A program made the translations under genes and the position numbers. Below, in pieces: positions 12,710 to 24,106 of a stretch of 64,000 nucleotides of DNA. The number at the start of each line of letters is the position of its first letter. Position 1 is the stretch's first letter. The notes beneath the pieces are model-generated. The model had not been told where the DNA came from and ran no database searches. It saw only the letters and a list, made by a program, of their open reading frames with translations. The stretch spans positions 1,193,405-1,257,404 of the forward strand of contig PTEX01000150.1 in NCBI GenBank assembly GCA_003342815.1, written 5' to 3'. The stretch comes from Eudromia elegans (taxonomy: Eukaryota > Chordata > Aves > Tinamiformes > Tinamidae).

Positions 12710-13881
12710 GTAAGTTCTCTTCAGTGTCTATGTACTCAGTGCTGAAATACAGGCGTAAGCCAAAAACATCACTGGAAGCTGGAAGAAATGGAAAAGCAGA
12801 GAACTGCCTGACAATGAGAACAATATATATTTAGTGGTGCCACAGTTCAGGCAAGAAGCAGCTAACAGTGTTCTTCAGAGAAGAAAAACAACTTAATGTA
12901 TTGTTGCTGTGTTCCATTTATAGTGGCAATCACGAACACACAGGAGTTATGTGGATAAATGGAAAGGAAGCCAAATAAAGGTAGAAAAATACTTTTTCTT
13001 TCACAGACAAGTAATTATTATCCTCTCACTTTTATAGAAATAATGCTTTTGAACATGTCAGAGCACTGGAAATTAAATATTTTTTCAAGATTAAAGGACA
13101 TGGATTCGTGATTAAGTTGGGAAGGTTTGTGTAATTTTTCTCTTCAACTTCTTCCCTGCTCAATTACTCCCATTTTCTTCATTTCAAGCCCCAAATGATT
13201 GCTTTTGCTATTGGCTGATAGGGCTGCTGGAGACCATCTACAGCAACCTGCTGCTCAAAGGAGGGCTGGCACCAGCCCAAGATTAGATGATTTGTGGTTT
13301 TGCTGTTCATTGCCTGGTGTCTCTGTACTGTGCTTGGGATGGATCCCTGTAGAGGAGGACTCCCTTCTTACAAACCTGGGAAATACTGCATTCGTTGGTT
13401 TTTTTTACTGTGCTGCTTAATTTTTGTGGTTCCAGATAATATAAATGGTATATGCACGCACATGGGCAAAGGAACTGTCAATTAAGATATCTCACCAAGG
13501 CATAATGTTATTGTGCACTAAGAATATTTATATTTCTTGTACCATGCAGAGCCCAAGAGCAACTCTATAGACAAAGGAGTCAATTAGTGCAATGAATTTA
13601 GGTCCTGTCCAGAGGCTGGAACAAATCTGTTTGCTGAGGCAGTGTTACCTGATGACTCCATGTCAAGGTCCATTGCAATTCTTGGCAAAACTGGAGAAGT
13701 AGATGAACTGTTGTTGTTGAAATGTGTGCTGAAACGCACTCCGCATGTGCACGAAGAACCCGGCTTTGTTGTTGTGTTCAGTGAGATCACGCAGTGATAA
13801 AGTGGGATCATTCTGGCATTTCAGAGTTGCTGTGTGTGTCATAGCACAGTCTTTAAAATGTCAGAGCCCCGTGGAATAGAT
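12710..13881. other. No gene recognised
   Basis: Mostly AT-rich, unique-looking sequence. If the segment upstream is a real exon, this is the start of its intron. No second exon with matching splice sites could be assigned by eye. Confidence 0.45.
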
Positions 13882-13959
13882 GGGCTGGATTCTTAGGAGG
13901 TGCAAATCCCCAGAGCTGCGATGGTTGCACTTATTTACACCAGGTGAAGATTCTGCCCC
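13882..13959. mobile_element. Palindromic MITE-like sauropsid repeat
   Basis: The element has inverted ends: GGGCTGGATTCT at 13882-13893 matches the complement of AGATTCTGCCC near 13948-13958. GGTGCAAATC (13899-13908) on the left matches GATTTACACC-like sequence (about 13933-13941) on the right. The pattern 'GGGC-GAATCT ... GGTGTAAAT' facing its own complement is, from memory, typical of an old, very common palindromic repeat in birds, crocodilians and turtles. No coding capacity is visible. I do not give a database family name because I cannot check it. Confidence 0.55.
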
Positions 13960-16900
13960 TAATCTAGACCATAACTGACATGAGTTTTAGTGGAAATAAG
14001 ATTATTTAATTCTAAATAAATATTTTGTTTTTGTAAAACCTTCATATTTTCTTACATATGTGTGTGTGTATATATATTTTTTAAAGGTGTGTTTGTGTAG
14101 AGAAAGGTTGGACTTTGCTAACTCCCTTTGCACAAAACAGCACAAGCCCCTACACGGCTGTGTGTGATTATTACATTAACACATCTCTATGGTTACACCA
14201 CAGAAACCTTTAAGTGTGAATGCATTTTTTTCCCCTTAAGTACCAAGATGTTCCTGATGGAAAAAAAATGACCTCTTCTTGGTTCCTGAGATAGAGTCAG
14301 GGATGTGATTAATGCTGACTGTGTTCCACTGTTTTTCCCCTGAAGACGAGCTATTAATGTTTTCCAGTGATGTATGTCCCTTCACTTAACCACAAATGGG
14401 TGGTCAGCAAGGTATCTAAGCCTACATTTTGTCTCAAGAAACGTCCTTCACTGTGACTGCCTGCACTGGGCCTTTGAATTAACGCCCAGGGACGGGCTTT
14501 AATCCAGTGCCCTGTCAGTGCCCAGCACCACCACAAGAGCACGTGAATGGAGTCCTCATCCCATCCTATTCTTTTTCCAGTCATCTGCCATTTAAAGTGG
14601 GTTTTTTTCAGACTATGAAATGGAGAGTGTTTCTAGATTTAGTGGATTACTTGCTTAAGTGACAGTGGCAGACTATGGACAAGTCCTTCGCATCAGCTGC
14701 CACGTGCTCTTTGATGTACCGCTTTGCGACACGTATTTACTTAGGCTTTATGTTTAATTCTATCATTTGCATCACATGGTTGGCCCATCAAGCTGGCTGG
14801 TGCTTTAGGAAGGATCCATTTCCCTTTTTCTTTGAAGCAAGAATGTTAAAAGAGTGGAAAGAAGTCTGTTGTCCAGAGATGGCCTTTATTACACAAACAC
14901 GGGCAACCAAGTGCAAAATGCACAAAAGAAACCACAGCATGAAAATTGGAGAAGAACAAACAAGGATACTAATGGGTGCGTCTGAGTAAATAAAAGACTT
15001 ATTTAAAGCAAGGCTGCTCTTCGACTCTTGCATGCCACAGAGTTGCTGTTCTTTGCTCCAGACCAGCCGCCTGCAGTTGCTATCCAGGATGTATACCTTC
15101 TTTATGGCCAGCTGTAGGTACCTAGGAAAGTGTGTTTTCTTCTACTAACCCTAAGCCTGATTTGGCCTTTGCTTTGTGATTCAGACCATCCTCCTGCTCC
15201 TCTCTGGCATTTTTTGCTGCACGCTGCTGCTTGCTGCCTCCTTGCACTTTGTCTGCCTTGCCCTACAGCTCCTGGGAAGGTGCAACCTCCTCCTCTGGTT
15301 GCTTCTCCACGGCGGGGTCTCACCCCACCTGGCAGCCAGGACAAGCTCCCCCCATGCTGCCACTCATCCTTGCAGCCTCTTGAGCAAAATACCTGGTCCT
15401 CAACCTGGACTCCATCCTGTTCAGTGCGGTAGAAACATGTGAATGGAAGAAACATGAAGGGTGGGACTCCATACTAAGTGTTTTTTTCACAGTTCACTTT
15501 TGCACTCTCTTTCTCTATCCACTCCCCCTTCCCTCCATATTGTCTGTTATAGTGACCGGCATTTCTTTTTAAATTACGATTTTAAGCTGCACAAGGGAGG
15601 GGGAATCTGCAGCTGAACAAGAACTTGCATGAACATAGAGCTGCTCTTCACTGTATGTCCTAGGAGCATCCTCAGAAGAGATCATGCCAATAAGGGGACA
15701 ATGAAGACAGCTGTGAGGTAGGTGCTGTGTGAAAAATGGTCCTGAAGGACCTTTCATGATTCTCTTGAATAAGAGAAAATGAAATTTTGAATCTCTCAAT
15801 TAGACAAAGCTACTTGGGCGGTGGTGGAAATTTTCCTCAGTAAAGATCAAGGTGGGAGAAGTCATGTTCCAAGGTAACGTTCCTCTGGGGACTGTGGCTT
15901 CACAACAGTGTGTCTGCCAGGGGATTTTCTGTCCCCGCATCCACCTTTTATGTCTAAGCACTTATGTGGCTCCAGCACCAGATTGCATGTTCTCTGCGGG
16001 CCGTGTTATACTATTTTCCTTAGGTCTCCACTCTGTTTCTCTGTTTCCTCTCTGCTGCTCAATTCCTCATTCTGTATCCTGATGTTAGCAAGTGAACTTC
16101 CCAGTCAGTGTCACTTTTGCAATATACACACTTAGAAACACAATGGCTGTAATTCAAACAATCATGTGAACACATGCCCCCAGAGCTTCAATAGCTGCAG
16201 ACTCTGGTTGCTGGTAGATTTGAATTGAACACATTTGTCTGTGTGTTGGTGGCTAGACCATTAGTAACAGCCCAAACTGCTTAGTTTGGTGTTGGTCTTG
16301 AAAATCATTGGCAAGACTAGATTTGGGTTTTTTTCCCCTCCAAGTAAGCAAAGAATTGTTTGTAGAGGTCAGGTAGGAACAAGGCAAAATTTCTCATCTG
16401 AGGCTGAGACCCGTGTTGAGGACTTCAGAGTTCAGTGGGGTTTGTGAAAGTGCTAATGGTGCCTGCTTGCCCAGTGCAGAGATCAGCACCAGGTGCAGGT
16501 TCCCCCAGCTCTGGGCGGTCCTGGCAGCATCAGACCTTTGCACAAGCTTCACAACCAAAGCCACAAAGTCCATGCCAGAGGCACAGTCACGTGTGGTTTT
16601 AACTCTTTGCTTTAACAGATCATTGCTTTAAAATACAAGGCACAAGTATTGCTCACATCTGTTCTAAAACAGGCTCCTTCTCCCTCCATGAGAGAATATT
16701 TTGAGAGGAAATACAATATTTCTACCTTTTTGTGATTTTGATAGAAGGAAGGGTAAATATTCCTCCTTTCTTTCTAAAGGGCTAACGGGAAGTGGCTTCC
16801 CGTACTCAGAAAATCTTCTCGAACCTTCGCTCCACCCACGCAAGAAGTGTAATGTGCCCATTGCCGGGAGGCCATTGATATCCTCACGAGGAGGGTGTAA

Positions 16901-16995
16901 TAAATTGAAGCGCAGTGGTTGGCTTCTTAGAAAAATGCCAAAGAAGGGTAGGTGTTGGGGAGAAACTATAGTAACAGGGGAGGCAGAGAACTAGC
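13960..16995. other. No gene recognised; (TG)n/(TA)n tract at 14056-14077
   Basis: The only structured item is the mixed dinucleotide tract ATATGTGTG...TATATAT at about 14056-14077. A GC-richer patch at about 15180-15440 keeps frames open on both strands but resembles no protein. The rest has stops in all frames. Confidence 0.5.
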
Positions 16996-16999
16996 GATG

Positions 17000-17760
17000 T
17001 ATGAGTCCAGACAAATCAATTTCTGCCACAATTTGCCATCCTGTAATTGCATGAAAATGAAGGTGAGCTGAAAACCTGAAAGGCTTTTAGAATAAATAAA
17101 TGAGTTGTTTTTTCAGAGAGACTATATAATTTAAGGGATATGGTCTGAGTAGATTAGGCCTAAATTTTCATTTAGTTATAGGTTGTTTCTTTACATTGCA
17201 AGGCTCAGTACTAATGAAAATGATATAATTCATTTGTATTTATTTTTTGCCTGTGTGTGATTACTGCGGTATTTGCAAGCTCCAATTGCACAGTCCATGA
17301 GAGGCAGGAAAGCGATGGTAGTTATTGTGGGCAAGCACTTCTAGCGTGATGGTGATACAAATGATCATATAAATCAGCCAGCTCACTGACTGATGCGAAA
17401 TAGTGACAAATAAATAAGATTTATTTTAAATTTAGTTCACTTCAGATCATATAAATTGAATGAGTTATAAATATTAGAGATGAGGACATTTTTTTCCTAA
17501 ATATTGGCCACATGATGGGATTGATTTTAAAGTGTGTCTCCCTATTCAAATCATCAAGTAACCCTGCCTAACAAATGACTGGTGGCTTGATTTACCAGCT
17601 CTGTCTGGTATGCCTTTAATCAGCGAACCATCTCCAAAACAGACAGCCTCAAGGGGCAATATTAAGATTCAAATATACAAGTTGGGAGAAGCCTAGATTT
17701 AGGATTTCCATGCTCATTAATATTTGAGGGGTGAAACTTGTATAGACTACAAGTTTGGAT
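17000..17760. promoter_or_regulatory. AT-rich candidate conserved non-coding element
   Basis: This stretch is unusually AT-rich and free of simple repeats and recognisable mobile elements. It is dense in short TAAT/ATTA, TGATTTA and ATAAA words typical of homeodomain-bound regulatory DNA; examples are GTAATTGCAT near 17043 and ATTTACC near 17590. All frames are closed, so it is not coding. The call rests only on texture; without an alignment to another vertebrate it is speculative. Confidence 0.25.
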
Positions 17761-20700
17761 AGCTAAGGCTGCAGTGCTTGGATTTTAGTCCTTTTATTCT
17801 TGAAATATGTTGTCTGTAAATTTGAACAGAGTTCACTTGAGTATGTTAAGGGGGTCCTGGTTTCTGTCACCCCATGGAGAGCCAGCAGAGCTGATTTAAT
17901 CTCTACTGCCAAAAGCAAGGCAGAGAGGTGCGGTCCTGCTGCTGCTGCTTTCAGAATCAATAATGTCAGCCACGGCATCAGGAGGAATGCTCATCCTCCA
18001 CTTGAGATGTCTGGGGGAAAGTTTAGCTATCCCTGCCTGTCTGAGTGTAGTCACTTGAAATACTTGGCAATATGGGCACGTGGGACTGATGCTTTGTTAT
18101 CCTGCTTCCTAAGGTCTCTGCTGTTAGAGACCCTATATTCTCTATGTTGACCAGGGTTAATGATCTTGTATTAACTTTTCTGGATAGCACTTGAATTACC
18201 TTTTAAGCAGGCAAGGCTGGACATAAGAGCATAGAAAGTAAATTTTAGCAAGGTTTTTATGAAAAATGCACATCTTTGGGGGTTGTTGAATGCAATTTAT
18301 GCCTCAGCATGAAAATGACAAGCTATGTTTATGCTTTAGGAAAAACAGATGGTTATTGTAGGGTGGGGGGAGAAGAAGCCCAGAGAAATGGGCTGTTTAC
18401 AGTGGGGACTTTAAGCATACAAGAAAATTAGAAACATGTGGGGAAAGTGAAAAAAAAAAAGCTTTGGAAGCAAATGGTCAGAGAAGGGCCATGTTATACT
18501 GCTACCCACCTAAACTCTCAATTCAAATTCAAGTCCATTCAGGTTTACCTTTAAAAAGCCGTATTCAGTTTCCAAACTGAGATGCCTGGAGAGAGAGAGA
18601 GAGAGAAGTGTCGTCTCTCCTGCGTGTTTAAATATTAAGGTAGTCTAGGAAGCTAAAACTGCCATAAGCCAGAGCTCCAGGTCAAAATTTTGTGGGAAAG
18701 GGTTTGCTGTAATTGCTACTGGGATATTCTGTGATGTTAGTGAGGGATCAACTGGTTTGATGGGAAAAAGGAAAGCTAAAAGTGTCTTAAGGCACCATCC
18801 ACTAGAGAAAACATGGGGAGCTAGGGAAGCCCTATTCAGGGAGTTAATCTTACCGCTATTAGAGAAACCGTTAAGGAAATCCCATTAATTCAGCCAAGTT
18901 TCCCACCTACGGCTCAGTTCTTTGCCTGTGACAATGTCAAAGTGTTCAGATCTCACGTCACCATCTCCAGCAGGAGTAGAGGTTTCTTGCTTGGCTTGTT
19001 CCTGGCAGAGGTGATGTCAGGCCAGGTCATTGCTGCAAAGAGAAAGCTCTCAGGAAGCCCAGTCCTGGTGCACACATAACCTTAACGGCTACCAGATGCG
19101 TTTCAGGACACGTGAAATAGGACCCACTTCTTCTGCTCATTCAAGTGTTAACTCTCTTCGATGAGAAATTAAAAGACCAGCATCTATGTGAACTGCAGAA
19201 GGCAAGTTGAAATGGAGTTGACCCACTTTCTCTCTCTTCTTATGCTGCACCTCCTAAATCATGCCAGTGAAGATGGATTATACTTTCAGTCATGAGATAA
19301 ACCTGTAAACTAGTTCTTGTCTGCAGCACTTGTGTATTATAGATCTTGTGTCTCCTGAAAGATGAATAATTACAGTCCCTGGGGAGATACTCTTTCGAAA
19401 ATGCAGTCATCGTGGATTCTGCAGTGTGGGAGAGCTGTATGGACAACGATGATAAAACAAAAAGCTTTCCTGTCCCCAACAGGCATAAAAGTGAAATGGG
19501 AAGAAAGAGCAAGTCTCATTAGATTAATGAGGGAGGCTTCCAGTTTCTGGACAAGTTTCTGTTTCTCTTCCTTTGATGAAATAAATACCATTTGATGAGA
19601 TTGCTAAGTACCATCAAATCAAACTGTGGCATAAACCGATTGCATACGCCTGGATTTAAAGCAGACTTGACCTAGCACAGTGTCATGCAGAAAGGATGGA
19701 TCCCTCACGGAATAAATTGAACTGGATTTTCTTTGCCTCTTTCCTGTTTGGCAATTCGTCTTCATCGAAACCTTGGTGAATCAGATAACAAAACCTAATG
19801 AGCTATGCATCATAAATCTGTAACTTATCTCATGGGTGAATTCTTCCCTGTGCATGTGACATTTACCCTATATTTAGAATTTTAGGCATACTCATTATCT
19901 AAGTGATACATGAAAAGGAATCTGTAAGAATTCTCTTCCAACGTATGCTCCAAATATAACATACAGAGATGCTACATAGACCCCCTCCTGCTCCAGGAGC
20001 CTTTTTGGAGTAAATATTTGAAACAAATATTGTAGTGAGTTTAGTGCATATAAAAAGCCACAGTTACAAGGAAAAATTGCTTTACAGGTACACGGCAGCT
20101 CCTGGGGCAGATGGAGAGTTTCCTGTCCCCGTACAATTTTCTGCGGTAGCTTGTGTATAAAGCTCACTGAGCGACACGTCTCTGTCTGCCTCTATTCAGT
20201 GCCACTGAACCAGACATTTATCATAATTGGTACCGTTGGCTCTCTTATTGCCACTCTGCATGAACAGTAACAGGCATAATGGTCTTGGAGACCTCTCACC
20301 AAGACATGTCATGCTCTCAAAAGGGAGCAGAATACAGTCAAGCTTGCGTTGCCTTTGCCTGCCAATAATATTTGCCATCGTACTCTAATTTACAGAAGGC
20401 TTCCCAGCACACATCACTCTTTCCATGTATTGGCCTGGGATTGATCTGAGTAGAAAAAAAAGAAAAATGTTTTATTAGCTATGCCAGTCACAACAACCCT
20501 TCCAGAAAGATGACAATAAAGTGTATGGAGACACCGAGCTTGACATCTTAGAGCAAAAGCAGGGATTCTTTGAGGAAGGCTCACCATTTTGCCTCTGGCA
20601 TTTGGTCTCAAAGTGGGAAAGGCACCAGAGATGTCTTCAGCTACCTCATTAAGTGAACACGCAGCTACTCTCCCAGGAGCAGAGTAGGTTGTTTGTCACT

Positions 20701-23523
20701 CTCCTGCTTAAATGATATATTTCAAAGCCAATGGTGTTCGCTTCCAACAATGCCTCAACCTTGAAAGGAGTTTCTGTGAAGAAAAACTTGAAAGAATAAA
20801 GCATATTCTAGCTCCAGGAAGACAAAAGATGATCACCATTTACAAAGATTAGAGTACAGGCACAATGAGGATGCTATTCAGGACAAGTATTTAGATTTTT
20901 TTTTTACTGCTTGTACTATTGCTACCATCAGTACTTCTGTTATTATTGTTATTATGAAGGCAAACACAAAAGCCCTATGAATATGTTCCCTAGTATACAA
21001 TACCTAATCTCTCCAGAATGACAGTGATTATACAGAAATGGAAGGGAAAACAGCACTGTGAAGTGAAGTCCCAGCATTTAAGCTTCATCATGCAGTCCTT
21101 GGGTAGTGGCTCTGTGACCAGAGCAAAAAAGAAAGATATATTGATTAGGCATGAGAACATAAAAAGCACATACCTGCTAGGGTTCCACACACAGAAGCCA
21201 AGTGAGGTCTTGTCTATTTTTTGTCATGTCGTACAATGCAAAATTGCCCGGACTAGCATTAATAGACTCGATTTGATCTGATCATTGCACCTTTTCTATC
21301 TACACATAGTATTTAGAATTCATATCAATATTGCATTAGGTCAGAATCGATAACAAAACTCTTTCAACTTGTGCTACTATAAAGACCAGAGGCAAAAATA
21401 CAAGTCTTTTCATTATACCTCTTAGGATTCAGAACACTCTTTTAAGAGTCTTAGATCCCTAAGTCCTGCTGCAGCAGTGCAAGCACCGGTTTGAAAAGGT
21501 GCTTCTCCCAGTCTCTGCCTGTGGTCCATTTTAAGGTAGTGAGCTGCTCATGTTGCTTTAGAAAATGGCATTTAGCCATTCAATATTTTGCTTGTCAGCA
21601 CTGTGTCATTGGGCAGTGTTCTGTCAAGCAGCTTGAAAAGGGCAGTAACTTGCAGATGGGGAAAAGAAAAAGGAGAAGTTTAATCCCAAGAGAAAAAAAA
21701 AACAAAGGGAGTTTGCAAAGAAATTTTGGAGTTTTGGTCTAGTTTGCAAAGTGAGTCTTAAAAGGAGTCCTCGAATGAACAGATCCCATCGCCTGGGTGG
21801 TCTGGCAGGATGTTGCATGTTCATTTTGGCACAACCTCCTTCCCAGACATGTGCATGCTGCGGTGGACTAAATCCAGAGGGAAGAGAAGGTCGTGTCTAC
21901 TGAATTGTTGCTTTATGGGGCAATTCTATTAAAAGGAGAGTGGAGTGCTAGTATTATGGGCAGAAAAAATGGTAGTTGGACTAGCATACAGAAATTTAGT
22001 TCAGCTAAATGTGCCTGGGGTCCTGTGGATCAGCAACGAGAGCTCCCAGCATTGGGGGTGTGAAGGCTCGAGCCTTGGAAGCTTCTCTGTGAGAGGTTCC
22101 TGAGGTGTGCAAGACAGGGGAAATGGCTTTAAAAATTCCTGTGACCTGAGAAATTGTGCTAATATATTTCTTACCAGTGTTTGATGCTTCTTTGTGAGAA
22201 GGTGCAGCACCTTTCTTTTAGGTTTCTCTGTGAGGACTCAAAGTAGTTCCCTTAAGTTTGACGCTTGCCTCTATGGTGGCCAGCCAAGTCCTAGTGGAAG
22301 GGATAGATACACCTAGCTAGCAGCTGTGTGAATGTAATTATCTGTTATTAACTGAAAATTTAATCCTGAGGAAGAAATGAAAATATTCAAATGTCAGGAA
22401 ATGCTATTGTCCTTTTCCATGCCCCATGGGTTTGCAAGGTCTCCAGGGAGCAGTCCTGTGAGGGTGATCTCCGTAACAGGGTCTTACCATGGCCATTGCT
22501 GCATTGACCAGGCCCAAGGCTCATTTTGGTCCAAGAATGCTGTCTTCTCCCAGCAAAATCTCAAGATCACAGCATAGTATTCTCAAAGCACACAGTATTC
22601 TGCTCTAATTCTCTGCATTTATTTATGCTCGAGTACCTTCCTTGCTTTGCAGCATGCAGTGAAAGACTCACTTCTAGCTGTGCCCATTGGGGCTCACAAA
22701 GGAGACTTAGAAAGGTCACTTTTGTGGAAGGCTGGCTGTCAGATAGAGGACTTCTGTGCCAGACATGGTGCTCCAATGGACTAGCTGCTCCATGCTGTGC
22801 TCCTACAGGCTCTTTCATCCTGAGACTTTTTTGGACAGCTCCCAATCAAGTGGAATAGGGGCTCTGAATTCCTGTTTATTGTGGAATATCTATGTGATGG
22901 TGCCTGCTTTATCAATATATAAAATATCAACATGCCAGGTGTAACCTGACCTGCATTACAGGTGAAGAATTAATATACAGAAGGATGAGGAGAAAGGGAG
23001 ATTGGAGGAGAAGGAATGGTTTTACTAGGCAGGTAAATTATGAAAACCTTGGGATGGGGATGAGAGTCCTGGAGGCACCAAAACTGTGTTTCTAGGAAGG
23101 GATGTTCTCACATTTCTTAGTCCTGCTGTTCAGGGAAGAAGTAGCCGAACATTTTATTATTCTGTTTTGTTCTTAGTAAAATCCTGATTTCTCCCTGCTC
23201 TAACAACTATTGAACTCCATCCTATTCTGTAGGCATCATCTTCTCCTTTGAAACAAAAGTACTTGGGTTTATTTGTGTTCCAGAGGACACTAGAACACCA
23301 GCGTCCTAATGTATTTTATCAAAATCAAGTCCTGGCTTGTAGAAATAAAGTAGGATCCCACAGGTAATCTCTCTATGCTTGATTGTGCAAAAGGCTTTGC
23401 CGTATCATGATGCACCTCCTTGGCCCCCCCAATCAAATCTGCAAGGTAAGGAGTATAGTCTATAATATTTAAAGAGATGGCAGAAGAATTGCATAGTGAC
23501 AGAATAATTTTAAATACTGATTG
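17761..23523. other. No gene recognised; short (GA)n at 18588-18606
   Basis: This is ordinary non-coding vertebrate sequence. I see a (GA)n microsatellite at about 18588-18606, A or T runs of 8-11 bases near 18451, 20454, 20899 and 21693, and no recognisable repeat family, RNA gene or exon. Open frames of 80-116 codons are unrelated to known proteins. Confidence 0.5.
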
Positions 23524-23545
23524 GCATGTGCGTGCGCACGTGCGT
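23524..23545. other. Alternating purine-pyrimidine tract, Z-DNA-prone
   Basis: All 22 bases alternate strictly between purine and pyrimidine, and CG and TG steps dominate. The tract contains the palindrome CGTGCGCACG (23531-23540) and a CACGTG E-box (23537-23542). Such CG-rich alternating runs are known to favour Z-DNA. It lies in otherwise CpG-poor DNA. Confidence 0.6.
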
Positions 23546-23999
23546 CACCCTTGCCTCCTCCTAGACAAAATATACATGAGGCCTGCTCAAGTGCTTATCA
23601 ATCCTTTCCACTGGCTGAGCCTGAGAAAATGTGCTTGTAGATTACTGGGTAGAGATGTGTCCTGTGGAGGTAAAGGGCATAAATGCTCTGACTGCATTCT
23701 GCATGCATATATTTATCCCGAGTAGAGTTACACTGATTGTTTTAGCATTGGAAATCATTCAGCTGAAGAATTCTCCTATCTGTCTGAGCATCTACAATAG
23801 GGAACAATTCTTTCTTTGGCTTCAGTTTGGTACAGTTCACTAAAGGAGGAGTTTAAGGCAGTAAACATGGTACCAAGTATGTATAGGCTAGGGTCTGCAG
23901 AAAGATGCGTAGTAAAGAGTAAATAACACCACCCCAGGGAGCTGCAGGGAACATTAATTCATAGGCTCTTCTGCTGCCTGCTGCTTATCCTATCCCCAG
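23546..23999. other. No gene recognised
   Basis: Nothing stands out except the pyrimidine-rich acceptor-like tract at about 23968-23999, which precedes the next entry. Confidence 0.5.
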
Positions 24000-24106
24000 T
24001 GGAACTACTGGAGGTCACGGAAGAGGTGAACCCTTATCGCCTCCCTGGAGCACGGCAGTCACTTTGCATCGCTCCACTCCAGCTGGGGCAAGTCCGGGAA
24101 GTCTTG
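24000..24106 (+). other. Weak candidate exon
   Basis: The segment is preceded by a good acceptor-like tract (CTGCTGCC...TATCCCCAG ending at 23999) and followed by the donor TTG|GTAAGG at 24107. A second GT site (GAAT|GTGAGT) lies about ten bases further on. One frame is open across all 107 bases (it begins ELLEVTEEVNPYRL) and continues to 24187. It is G+C-richer than the DNA around it. I recognise no protein family. It may be a long non-coding RNA exon or a chance match to splice consensus. Confidence 0.18.
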
